Assembly (NCBI RefSeq): GCF_004364555.1
Contig: NZ_SOAM01000004.1
Coordinates: forward strand, 62,001 to 126,000
Length of the DNA: 64,000 bases
Direction of reading: 5' to 3'
Origin: Amnibacterium kyonggiense
GTDB lineage: Bacteria > Actinomycetota > Actinomycetes > Actinomycetales > Microbacteriaceae
The position numbers and the translations under genes were made by a program. Positions 1 to 7,021 of this stretch are shown in pieces (the first letter of the stretch is position 1; each line of letters starts with the position of its first letter). The notes beneath the pieces were generated by a model. The model saw nothing but the letters and a program-made list of their open reading frames with translations, was not told where the DNA came from and ran no database searches.

Positions 1-414
1 GAGGTCCTCGAGTCCGAGGATCTGCGCGAGCTGGCACCACGTCTCGATCTCGTCAGCCACTCGCAGACCGAGATGCAGCGTCACCTGACCCGCGCGCGGC
101 ACCAGGTGATGCCCCTTCACGAGCCGGTCGCGAGGCGCGCGGACGGTCGGTGGGACGGACACGTGCAGGAGCTCGCTGCGCTCGAGCACGAGCGGCAGCC
201 AGATGCCCCGGAGCACGGCCGCGGTGACGTGGGAGAAGAAGGCCTCCGGGCGCATCTTCTGCGCGTAGGCACGAGCCCGGTCGAGCACCGTGGCCAGCGG
301 GCCGGAGGTCCGGACCCCGCGGTAGGGCTGCGCGAACCTCCGCGACCGCATCTGCTTCTCGGTGAGCCCTCGTCGAGCTCCGTCTCGCACATGGAACGGG
401 GAGTCATCGGTCAT
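1..414 (-). CDS. AbiEi/DUF559-type protein, C-terminus beyond window
   Basis: The reverse strand reads 138 codons from an ATG at 414 to the window edge with no stop, so the C-terminal part is missing. The visible part has a basic N-terminal helix region (LTEKQMRSRRF), then a recognition-like stretch (RAYAQKMRPEAFFSHVTAAV) and ends in ETWCQLAQILGLEDL. This order is typical of actinobacterial proteins annotated as type IV toxin-antitoxin AbiEi-like or DUF559 proteins, whose missing C-terminus usually carries a Vsr-like nuclease fold. Family assignment is from remembered motif style, and function is unknown. It is separated from the next gene by an inverted-repeat element. Confidence 0.6.
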   Translation of the reverse strand, partial: MTDDSPFHVRDGARRGLTEKQMRSRRFAQPYRGVRTSGPLATVLDRARAYAQKMRPEAFFSHVTAAVLRGIWLPLVLERSELLHVSVPPTVRAPRDRLVKGHHLVPRAGQVTLHLGLRVADEIETWCQLAQILGLEDL

Positions 415-519
415 CCGGCGAGGCTGACGCCGAGAGGCCGCCGCTGACCGGCGGACCTCCGCCCGAACGCCGATCAGGGGGCTGTGGAGGGAGGAAACGC
501 CTGCCGACGCGTCGATTCT

Positions 520-584
520 GCGCGGCCTTGCCACTCGACGCCCTCGGGAGCTGCAGTGAAGGGCGGCAAGTGGCAAGTCCGCGC
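520..584. repeat. Dispersed inverted repeat A, copy 1
   Basis: Two 16-nt arms (gcgcggccttgccact at 520-535 and agtggcaagtccgcgc at 569-584) are reverse complements with one mismatch, around a loop of about 33 nt. The same arms recur at 3194-3258. It lies between two minus-strand genes, just past the HAD gene stop codon, so it may act as a terminator-like REP element. Confidence 0.7.
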
Positions 585-625
585 CCCGAAGCGCGGCGGA
601 GGCGCCCCGGGAGGAAGGGGGCGGG

Positions 626-1393
626 TCAGCGGGCCGTGATCGCGTCGATCACGTCGACCGTGTCCTCCCAGCCCTCGACCGCGACGGTCGGGACGCCGAG
701 CGCCTTCACCGGGTAGTCGTTGCCGTCGGGGTCGAGGCGGTCGCCGACGAAGAGGGTGTCCTCGAACGGGACGCCGGTCAGCTCGGCGAGCCGCGTCATC
801 CCGTAGGCCTTGTCGATCCCCTGCCGGGTGATGTCGACGGAGGTCGAGCCGCCGCTGCGGACCTCCAGGTCCGGCACCCGCTCCTGCACCGCCGCCCGCA
901 GCCGGTTCTTCTTCTCCCCGGTCGGGTCCCACGCCTTCTTCGCGTCGAGGGGCGCCTGCTGCCCGAGCGCGGAGAACGTGATCTGCGACCCGCGGTCCTC
1001 GAGCGCCGGCCCCCACGTCTCGTCCGCCCAGAGGCCGAGGCGCTTCGCCTCCTCCTCCACGGCGCGCATCGCGCGCGACTTCTCGTCCTCGGTCAGGTCC
1101 TCCGCGTACACGCAGGTGAGGCCGTCGGCGGTCAGCCGCCAGTACTGCGTGCCGCAGGTCGGCATGAGGTGGAGCCGGGTCGCGAGCGCGTCCGGGAGGG
1201 ACCCGAGCCGCGCGACCACCTGCGTGCGGAACTGCTCGACCTGGCCGCCGGAGATGACGCACACCTCCGACACCTCGAGCAGGCGCAGCAGCGCGTCGCG
1301 GACGGGGTCCGGCAACGGCGCCTTCGACGGCGCGAGCGTGTCGTCGAGGTCGAAGGCGGTCATGCGGGGACGGAAGGGAACGGGGTGCGCCAC
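626..1393 (-). CDS. HAD-IIB hydrolase, phosphomannomutase-like
   Basis: A 255-residue HAD-superfamily protein. Motif I is FDLDDTLAP near the N-terminus, motif II is VISGG, and the C-terminal motif is FVGDRLDPDGNDYPV, which matches the GDxxxxGGNDYE pattern of eukaryotic-type phosphomannomutases. RGSQITFSALG and SVDITRQGIDKAYG also line up with that family (cap domain and the Lys-containing motif III). It probably interconverts hexose phosphates such as mannose-6-P and mannose-1-P in the cytoplasm, supplying nucleotide sugar for the adjacent polysaccharide genes. The start is the GTG at 1393, but an ATG at 1363 is also possible because neither has a well spaced ribosome site. A general sugar-phosphate phosphatase is the alternative. 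Confidence 0.75.
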   Translation of the reverse strand: MAHPVPFRPRMTAFDLDDTLAPSKAPLPDPVRDALLRLLEVSEVCVISGGQVEQFRTQVVARLGSLPDALATRLHLMPTCGTQYWRLTADGLTCVYAEDLTEDEKSRAMRAVEEEAKRLGLWADETWGPALEDRGSQITFSALGQQAPLDAKKAWDPTGEKKNRLRAAVQERVPDLEVRSGGSTSVDITRQGIDKAYGMTRLAELTGVPFEDTLFVGDRLDPDGNDYPVKALGVPTVAVEGWEDTVDVIDAITAR

Positions 1394-1450
1394 ACCTTCA
1401 CGCTAGGGCACGACACGCCGAGCGGAACTGGGGTCTGGTCCCCCTCGAAG

Positions 1451-1543
1451 CCCCGTGTTACGGGGAACGACACGAATGTAACGAACTGATAACGGCGCGC
1501 CCGTGCGCACCTCTGCGTGGTTGCGCCGCCCCCCGTTCGGGGG
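1451..1543. promoter_or_regulatory. Two C-run/G-run palindromes before sugar transferase
   Basis: The region between the divergent HAD gene and the sugar transferase holds two palindromes: CCCCGTGTTACGGGG at 1451-1465 and CCCCCGTTCGGGGG at 1530-1543. Between them is an AT-richer stretch (aatgtaacgaactgataac, 1474-1492) that could hold a promoter. Similar palindromes recur before other polysaccharide genes here. An operator role is inference. Confidence 0.4.
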
Positions 1544-1639
1544 AAACCATGGAGGCGTCCTGAGCCCACGGTAACGATGCCCGAGCTCACCGCCTTCGCC
1601 ACGCCGCCCTCCCAAGCGGCCCCATGTGACAGAGGATTC

Positions 1640-3169
1640 ATGGAATCAGGAGCACTTGGCGACGCCTTGCCCGACGGCAGGTTGAGCTCGCGCACGAGCG
1701 CCTTCGGAGCGTCCGCGTTCGCGACGCCCGACCTCGTCGCGCCGGTGCAGCGCATCGGCTGGCGCACCGGGTACCGCCTCGCGCTCGCGGTCACGGACCT
1801 CGCCGCCATCGCCGTGGCGATCCTCTTCGCGCAGTCGGTCCGCTTCGACCAGGCCCCCTGGCACATCCTCCGCACCCTCGACGGCTACACGGCGATCGGC
1901 GTCGCGCTCGGTCTCGTCTGGATGGCGATGCTCGCCGCGAACCGGTCCCGCGAGATCCGCATCCTCGGCGCCGGCACCAGCGAGTACCAGCGCGTCGCGA
2001 AGGCCACCGGCTACGCGTTCGGGATCTTCGCCGTGATCATCGTGCTGCTCAAGCCGGACGTGGCCCGCGGCTACCTGCTCATCGCCCTGCCCGTGGGCCT
2101 GCTCCTCCTGCTCGCGGAACGGTTCTTCTGGCGCTCCTGGCTCATCGCGCGCCGCCGGGAGGGCCTCTGCCTCGTCGGCGCGGTGGTGGTGGGCAACCAC
2201 CAGGATGCGACGCGCGTCACGAACGACCTCATCAAGCACCACCACGCGGGCTACAAGCCGCTCGGCGTCGCCTACACGGACGGCACCGGGGGCGCGCAGT
2301 TCGCGGCCGCGGACGGCCGCAACGTGCCGCTCGTCCCCTTCGCCTCCCTGGCGGACACGGTCCGCGCGACGCACACCCGCGCGGTCATCGTGGCGGGCGA
2401 GCTGCCCGGCGGTCGCGAGGCGATCCAGGACCTCGGCTGGCAGCTGGAGAACTCGAAGACCGAGCTGATCCTCACGTCCCGCCTGACGGACGTCGCCGGG
2501 CCCCGCATCCACATGCGCCCGGTCGACGGCCTGCCGATGCTGCACGTCGACCTGCCGCAGTACGCCGGCTTGAACCACACGATCAAGCGCGGGATCGACC
2601 TCGTCCTCGCCGGAACGGCCGTGCTGCTGCTCTCGCCGGTCCTCGCGGCGGTGGCGCTCGCGGTGTGGTTCGAGGACCGCGGCCCGGTGCTCTTCCGGCA
2701 GGAGCGCGTCGGCGTCGCCGGCGGCTCGTTCACCATGTTCAAGTTCCGCAGCATGGTCGTGGACGCGGAGGCGCGCCTCGCGCAGCTCGCGAGGCAGAAC
2801 GAGGGCGCCGGGCTCCTCTTCAAGATGAAGGACGACCCGCGCATCACGCGGGTCGGCGCGTTCATCCGCCGCTACTCGCTCGACGAGCTGCCGCAGCTCT
2901 TCAACGTGCTGAACGGCTCCATGAGCCTCATCGGGCCGCGACCGCCGCTCCCCCGCGAGGTGGCCGCCTACGAGGGCCGTGTGAACCGCCGCCTGCTCAT
3001 CAAGCCGGGCATCACCGGGCTCTGGCAGGTCAGCGGCCGCTCGAACCTGTCGTGGGAGGAGAGCGTGAAGCTCGACCTCTACTACGTCGAGAACTGGTCG
3101 GTCACGACCGACTTCATGATCCTGCTGAAGACGGTCAAGGCGGTCGTCGCGCGCGACGGCGCGTACTGA
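1640..3169 (+). CDS. Polyprenyl-phosphate glycosyl-1-phosphate transferase
   Basis: A 509-residue membrane enzyme of the polyisoprenyl-phosphate hexose-1-phosphate transferase family (WcaJ/GumD/CpsE type). It moves a sugar-1-phosphate from a nucleotide sugar onto undecaprenyl phosphate, the first step of lipid-linked repeat synthesis. Several N-terminal hydrophobic helices precede a CoA-binding-like middle domain and a further helix (VLAGTAVLLLSPVLAAVAL). The C-terminal catalytic domain shows FRQERVG, FTMFKFRSMV, the DELPQLFNVL motif, SLIGPRPP and the KPGITGLWQVSGRS signature. I chose the ATG at 1640, preceded by gagg at the right spacing, over an upstream ATG at 1517. It is the only initiating transferase recognised, so both Wzx/Wzy sets may depend on it. 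Confidence 0.92.
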   Translation: MESGALGDALPDGRLSSRTSAFGASAFATPDLVAPVQRIGWRTGYRLALAVTDLAAIAVAILFAQSVRFDQAPWHILRTLDGYTAIGVALGLVWMAMLAANRSREIRILGAGTSEYQRVAKATGYAFGIFAVIIVLLKPDVARGYLLIALPVGLLLLLAERFFWRSWLIARRREGLCLVGAVVVGNHQDATRVTNDLIKHHHAGYKPLGVAYTDGTGGAQFAAADGRNVPLVPFASLADTVRATHTRAVIVAGELPGGREAIQDLGWQLENSKTELILTSRLTDVAGPRIHMRPVDGLPMLHVDLPQYAGLNHTIKRGIDLVLAGTAVLLLSPVLAAVALAVWFEDRGPVLFRQERVGVAGGSFTMFKFRSMVVDAEARLAQLARQNEGAGLLFKMKDDPRITRVGAFIRRYSLDELPQLFNVLNGSMSLIGPRPPLPREVAAYEGRVNRRLLIKPGITGLWQVSGRSNLSWEESVKLDLYYVENWSVTTDFMILLKTVKAVVARDGAY

Positions 3170-3193
3170 CGCCGCAAGGCCGCGCTGCTGACG

Positions 3194-3258
3194 GCGCGGA
3201 CTTGCCACCAAGCGCCCTCCCGGCGCCCCCAGGAGGGCGTCACGTGGCAAGGCCGCGC
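3194..3258. repeat. Dispersed inverted repeat A, copy 2
   Basis: Arms gcgcggacttgccac (3194-3208) and gtggcaaggccgcgc (3244-3258) pair with one mismatch. A nested CGCCCTCC/GGAGGGCG pair lies inside. The arms match those at 520-584. It sits between the convergent ends of the sugar transferase (stop 3169) and the small gene on the other strand (stop 3271), a position consistent with a bidirectional terminator. Confidence 0.7.
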
Positions 3259-3270
3259 TCTCGCGGGCCG

Positions 3271-3543
3271 CTACCGGTCCGCGTGCTCCGCGGAGTCGCC
3301 CTCCGCCGAGCGCCACGCCTCCGGGTGGTCGAGGTCGATGCGCGGCTTCTCGATCCGGTAGGCGATCCCCGCGACCGCGAGCGCGAGCAGCCCGACGACG
3401 AGGGCCGCCCACGGGTGGACGAAGTGCCACGCGAGCAGGCTCAGCACCGAGCCGCTGCCCAGCGCCCACAGCACCACGCGGTCCCGAAGTGCCACCGCAT
3501 CCCCCTGCAGCGCATCGACGCGACGGGAGAGCGTTCCGCGCAT
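3271..3543 (-). CDS. Small two-helix membrane protein, unknown
   Basis: A 90-residue protein with a charged N-terminus (MRGTLSRRVDALQGD), two closely spaced hydrophobic helices (VVLWALGSGSVLSLLAW and WAALVVGLLALAVAGIAY), and an acidic soluble tail. No known family was recognised. It ends 13 bases from the inverted repeat that separates it from the sugar transferase. The ATG at 3541-3543 lacks a clear ribosome site. Coding is supported by the coherent two-helix topology. Confidence 0.65.
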   Translation of the reverse strand: MRGTLSRRVDALQGDAVALRDRVVLWALGSGSVLSLLAWHFVHPWAALVVGLLALAVAGIAYRIEKPRIDLDHPEAWRSAEGDSAEHADR

Positions 3544-3825
3544 CGACGCGACAACCCCGTGCGTCGATGGTCCACCTTCCGCCGGGCGGATGGAAGCGTT
3601 ACTCCGGGGTCGATCGCGCGGACGGCGTGTCGGCGGCGCGTTCGGGATGGGCGAACCATTGATCGGCGCACCGCCGACTTCCGCTCGTTCCGCAACGATC
3701 CGGCATCGAACGCTCGTTCGTTGCGCCCGGTGAGGAGGAAGCGGCGACCTTCCGTCCGGAGGCCCCGCTACCCTGGCGATCGGCGCGCCCCAGGGGTGCG
3801 AGACCGACAGGAGGCGAACCGAACC

Positions 3826-4488
3826 ATGCCCTCGCCCGCCATCGCACCGCTCCGGGTCGGCCTCGTCGACGATCACGAGGTCATCGCCGCCGCCGTGCAC
3901 GCCGCCCTCCGGCAGACCAGAGAGCTCGAGCTCGTCGCGTCGGCGGCGACCGTCGACGGCCTCTTCGCCCGCGCCGCGGGTCGGCTGCACCTCGTCGTGC
4001 TCGACCTGCGCCTCGCCGACGGCTCCTCCCCCGCGAACAACGTCGAGCGCCTCGTCGCGGCGGGCTGCAACGTCATCGCCTTCACGAGCGGCGAGAGCCC
4101 CTACCTGCTCCGCGCGGTCGCCCGCACGCCCGTGCTCGGCATCGTGCGCAAGAGCGAGCCGCTCCACGCGCTGACGAACGCGCTCCTCCGCGCGGCGTAC
4201 GGGCAGCCGGTCGTCACGGCGGAGTGGGCCTCCACATTGGAGAACGACCCGATCATCACGGACGCCCGGCTCTCGCGGCAGGAGCAGCGGATGCTCGCGC
4301 TCTTCGCGGACGGCAACACGGCGCAGACGGTCGCGGACGAGGCCGGGATCGCGGTCTCGACGATCGAGGACTACGTGCGCCGCATCCGCGCCAAGTACGC
4401 GCGCGCCGGCCGACCGGCCGTGACGAAGGTGGACCTGTACAAGCGCGCCGTCGAGGACGGCTTCCTCCCCGCTCCGAACGAGCAGTGA
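3826..4488 (+). CDS. NarL/LuxR-type response regulator
   Basis: A 220-residue two-component response regulator. The receiver domain shows the acidic pair D15/D16, the phosphoacceptor D60 in VVLDLR, T87 and K109 in VRKSE. The C-terminal part (about 148-210) is a LuxR-like helix-turn-helix (LSRQEQRMLALFADGNTAQTV, then VSTIEDYVRRI). The ATG at 3826 follows a good ribosome site (caggagg). The stop overlaps the kinase start by four bases (GTGA), so the two are translationally coupled and the kinase downstream is the expected partner. Target genes cannot be read from sequence, but NarL-type regulators bind GC-rich palindromes such as those found in this window. Confidence 0.9.
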   Translation: MPSPAIAPLRVGLVDDHEVIAAAVHAALRQTRELELVASAATVDGLFARAAGRLHLVVLDLRLADGSSPANNVERLVAAGCNVIAFTSGESPYLLRAVARTPVLGIVRKSEPLHALTNALLRAAYGQPVVTAEWASTLENDPIITDARLSRQEQRMLALFADGNTAQTVADEAGIAVSTIEDYVRRIRAKYARAGRPAVTKVDLYKRAVEDGFLPAPNEQ

Positions 4489-5732
4489 CCGGCTCCGGCG
4501 TCGACCCGCGCATCCCGCGGTCGATGCCGGAGGCCGTGACCGCCCCGATGACCTCGCCCCTGCTCCGACGCGTCGCCGGCGCGCGCGCGGAGGAGCGCGT
4601 CTACCGGGTCCTCGCGTTCGCGTTCCTGCCCGCGGCGATCCTCTTCGGCCTGCTCGGCTTCCCCGGCGCGATCGCGCAGCAACCGCTCTGGCCCGAGTGG
4701 TGGACGATCTGCGCCTTCGTCATCGGCATCGGCCCGTCGATCGCGATGGGGGTGAGCGCCTTCTTCGCGCCCCTCGCCGTGATCCGGACATTCGCCCGCA
4801 TCAATATCCTGGGCACGCTCGTCGTCCTCGCGTCCATCCCCCTCGTCGTCATGCCGACGCCCGGGCTGACGATGCCGATCTGGTTCTCGGAGATCTGCGG
4901 CCTCGGGCTCGTCGCGGTCGCGCTCGCGGCCGGGCCGTGGGGCGCGATCGCCGGCGCGGTCGCGGGAGCGGTGCTCACCTTCATCGACCGGATCGCCTTC
5001 GCCGGCGGATCCGCCCTCGTCGACGGCGTGCAGAGCGCGCTGTACATCCTGCTGTTCTCGCTCACCTTCATCGCGCTCGGCGTCTCCAGCCTGGCCGCCG
5101 CGAGGGCGGCGGACATCGAGGAGCAGGCCGCGGAGGCCGCCACCATCGGCGCGGCCGCGGACGCCGCCCGCGAGCGCGAGCGCGCCCGGATCAACGAGCT
5201 CGTGCACGACCGGGTGCTGGCCACCCTCCTCACCGCCGCGCGGCAGCTCCCCGACAGCGGCGGGCTCGAGCGCCGCGACGCCCAGCGCGCGCTCGACGGT
5301 CTCCAGGCACTCCTGCGCGACGACCTCGTCGCCGCCGACCTCCCGGGCGAGGACCTGGTGTGGAAGGTGCAGGCGATCACCACCGGCGTGCTGCCGGAGG
5401 CGCTCTTCAACTACGAGCTGGAGGAGGGTGACGACGTCCCCGGCGAGGTCGTGGAGGCGCTCACCGACGCGGCCGAGGAGGCGATGCGCAACGTCCGCCG
5501 GCACGCGGGCCCGGCGAACAGCACCGTGCACGTCCGCGTCGGCGCCGGCGTCGTGGCCGTCGACGTGCTCGACGACGGCGTCGGCTTCGACCGGGCAGCG
5601 GTCCCCGCGGGTCGGCTCGGCCTCACGGACAGCATCGAGGGGCGGATGCGGGCGCTCCCCGGCGGATCGGCGAGCATCGTCTCGCAGCCGGGTGTCGGCA
5701 CGCGCGTGACCCTCGGCTGGAGCGCGGCGTGA
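4485..5732 (+). CDS. Sensor histidine kinase (HisKA_3-like)
   Basis: A 415-residue membrane kinase read from the GTG at 4485 that overlaps the regulator stop; an internal ATG at 4524 is the alternative start. About six hydrophobic segments lie between residues 40 and 205, followed by a helical region and the phosphoacceptor H241 in NELVHDRVLATLL. The C-terminal ATPase domain has an N box (EEAMRNVRRHAG) and a G box (VLDDGVGFD), with LGLTDSIEGRM after it. It probably senses an envelope signal and phosphorylates the upstream regulator. The next gene overlaps its stop by four bases. Confidence 0.88.
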   Translation: MTGSGVDPRIPRSMPEAVTAPMTSPLLRRVAGARAEERVYRVLAFAFLPAAILFGLLGFPGAIAQQPLWPEWWTICAFVIGIGPSIAMGVSAFFAPLAVIRTFARINILGTLVVLASIPLVVMPTPGLTMPIWFSEICGLGLVAVALAAGPWGAIAGAVAGAVLTFIDRIAFAGGSALVDGVQSALYILLFSLTFIALGVSSLAAARAADIEEQAAEAATIGAAADAARERERARINELVHDRVLATLLTAARQLPDSGGLERRDAQRALDGLQALLRDDLVAADLPGEDLVWKVQAITTGVLPEALFNYELEEGDDVPGEVVEALTDAAEEAMRNVRRHAGPANSTVHVRVGAGVVAVDVLDDGVGFDRAAVPAGRLGLTDSIEGRMRALPGGSASIVSQPGVGTRVTLGWSAA

Positions 5733-6715
5733 CGACCGAGCCCGTGCCGATCGCGCAGCGGCTCCTCCGCTCCGTCCTCGGCGGCGGATTCGTCTACCTC
5801 GGGCTCTGGATCGTCGTCCACGGGACGCTCGCGCTCACGTCGCGGGGCGCGAACGGCTGGGACCTGCTCTCCCTCGCGCTCGTCGTCGCGCCGCAGTACG
5901 TCCTCGTCCGGCAGAGCCGGCTCGACGTGCCGCTCCGCACCGCGGTCGCGCTCGCCGTCCTCACGGTGGCCGGCGGGCTCGCCGGGCTCATGTCCATCGC
6001 CGGCATCGCGCAGCCGGACGGCTACGACGCCTGGTTCCTCGGCGCCGTCGCGTTCGACCTGCTCGCCCTCACCGTCGTCGGGCGCTTCGGCACGGCGTGG
6101 ATCACCATGGTGCTCGTCGTCGCGGCGTGCCTCGGCTGGGCTGCGCTCGGCGATCGCCCGATCGGGATCGGCGCGGGGATCATCGTCCGCCATGTCGCGA
6201 CGCTCGCGGTCGGCACGGCGCTCGCCGCCAGCCTGCGCCGCTCGAACGCGGCGTCGGCGGCGTTCCGTGAGGTGCAGCGGCGCCGCCGGACGGAGGAGGA
6301 CGTCGCCCGCGCCCGCGCCAGCGCCCGCCGCAGCGCCGTGGAGCAGGTGCTCGAGCAGGCGGGCCCCATGCTCCGCGCCATCGCGGAGGGCCGCCGCATG
6401 ACGGCGGAGGACCGCCGCCAGATGATCGTCATCGAGGGGGCGCTGCGCGACCAGATCCGCACGCCGCGTCTGAACGAGTCCGACCTGCGCGGCGTGATCG
6501 ACGCCGCCCGGCGCCGCGGGGTGAACGTGCTCCTGCTCGACGAGGCGGAGGAGGCCGGGACCGATGCCCGCCGGAAGGCCGCGCGCTGGCTCGCGGAACG
6601 GCTCGAGCAGACGGCGGAGGGCGGGTTCATCGGTCGCCTGCGAGACCTCGAGGGCGGGGGCGTGCGCGCCTCCGCCGTCCGCGGCGACCAGAGCGAGGCG
6701 GAGGTCTTCCAGTAG
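5729..6715 (+). CDS. Histidine-kinase-like membrane protein without ATPase
   Basis: A 328-residue protein starting at a GTG that overlaps the kinase stop. The first 170 residues hold five or six hydrophobic segments. The soluble part contains an Arg-rich helix and a region (IVIEGALRDQIR, then AARRRGVNVLLLDE) that resembles the part of actinobacterial NarL-type kinases after the dimerisation helices. No H-box histidine and no N or G box of an ATPase domain can be seen. It is likely an accessory or degenerate sensor working with the two upstream genes; the role is inference. Confidence 0.7.
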   Translation: MTTEPVPIAQRLLRSVLGGGFVYLGLWIVVHGTLALTSRGANGWDLLSLALVVAPQYVLVRQSRLDVPLRTAVALAVLTVAGGLAGLMSIAGIAQPDGYDAWFLGAVAFDLLALTVVGRFGTAWITMVLVVAACLGWAALGDRPIGIGAGIIVRHVATLAVGTALAASLRRSNAASAAFREVQRRRRTEEDVARARASARRSAVEQVLEQAGPMLRAIAEGRRMTAEDRRQMIVIEGALRDQIRTPRLNESDLRGVIDAARRRGVNVLLLDEAEEAGTDARRKAARWLAERLEQTAEGGFIGRLRDLEGGGVRASAVRGDQSEAEVFQ

Positions 6716-6719
6716 CGCC

Positions 6720-6758
6720 GTGGTTTCGGCACGGGCGCAGGGCGCCCGGCTCGACCAC
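6720..6758. repeat. Dispersed inverted repeat B, copy 1
   Basis: A 39-nt element with outer arms GTGGT/ACCAC and an inner CGGGCGC/GCGCCCG stem around a 3-nt loop. A copy with two substitutions occurs at 20195-20233. It begins four bases after the preceding stop codon and ends just before the stop of the convergent small gene, so it could terminate both. Confidence 0.75.
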
Positions 6759-6765
6759 CGCGGGG

Positions 6766-6945
6766 TCAGCGGGGAGTGCGGAGCACCGGGAGCGGGGTGA
6801 TCGGGCGGGGGCCCGAGAAACCGCCGTAGGGAGCGTCCCGGTGGTCGCGGGCGTGGATCACGCCGCCGGCCAGGAACGCGAACAGGACGGCCAGCAGCGC
6901 CCACGCGCTGGCGACCGCCAGGACGATGAGCACGACGGTGAGCAT
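6766..6945 (-). CDS. Small single-helix membrane protein
   Basis: A 59-residue protein from ATG at 6945 to TGA at 6766. It has one hydrophobic helix of about 28 residues (LTVVLIVLAVASAW then ALLAVLFAFLAGG) and a short Pro/Arg-rich tail (DAPYGGFSGPRPITPLPVL). It is unrelated to any family I recognise. Convergent with the kinase-like gene and separated from it by repeat B. Confidence 0.5.
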   Translation of the reverse strand: MLTVVLIVLAVASAWALLAVLFAFLAGGVIHARDHRDAPYGGFSGPRPITPLPVLRTPR

Positions 6946-7021
6946 GCGGCCAGTCAGACAGCCTCACCTGGGCGATCCCTCAAAAAGCCGTGTCATTACC
7001 GACCGAATCGTCCTCGACTCG

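Noticed and set aside
1646-3469. A 607-codon reading frame on the strand opposite the sugar transferase
   Set aside because: It is extremely rich in Arg, Ala, Glu and Asp with no domain, and the plus-strand gene has full family motifs. Such shadows are routine in high-GC coding DNA.
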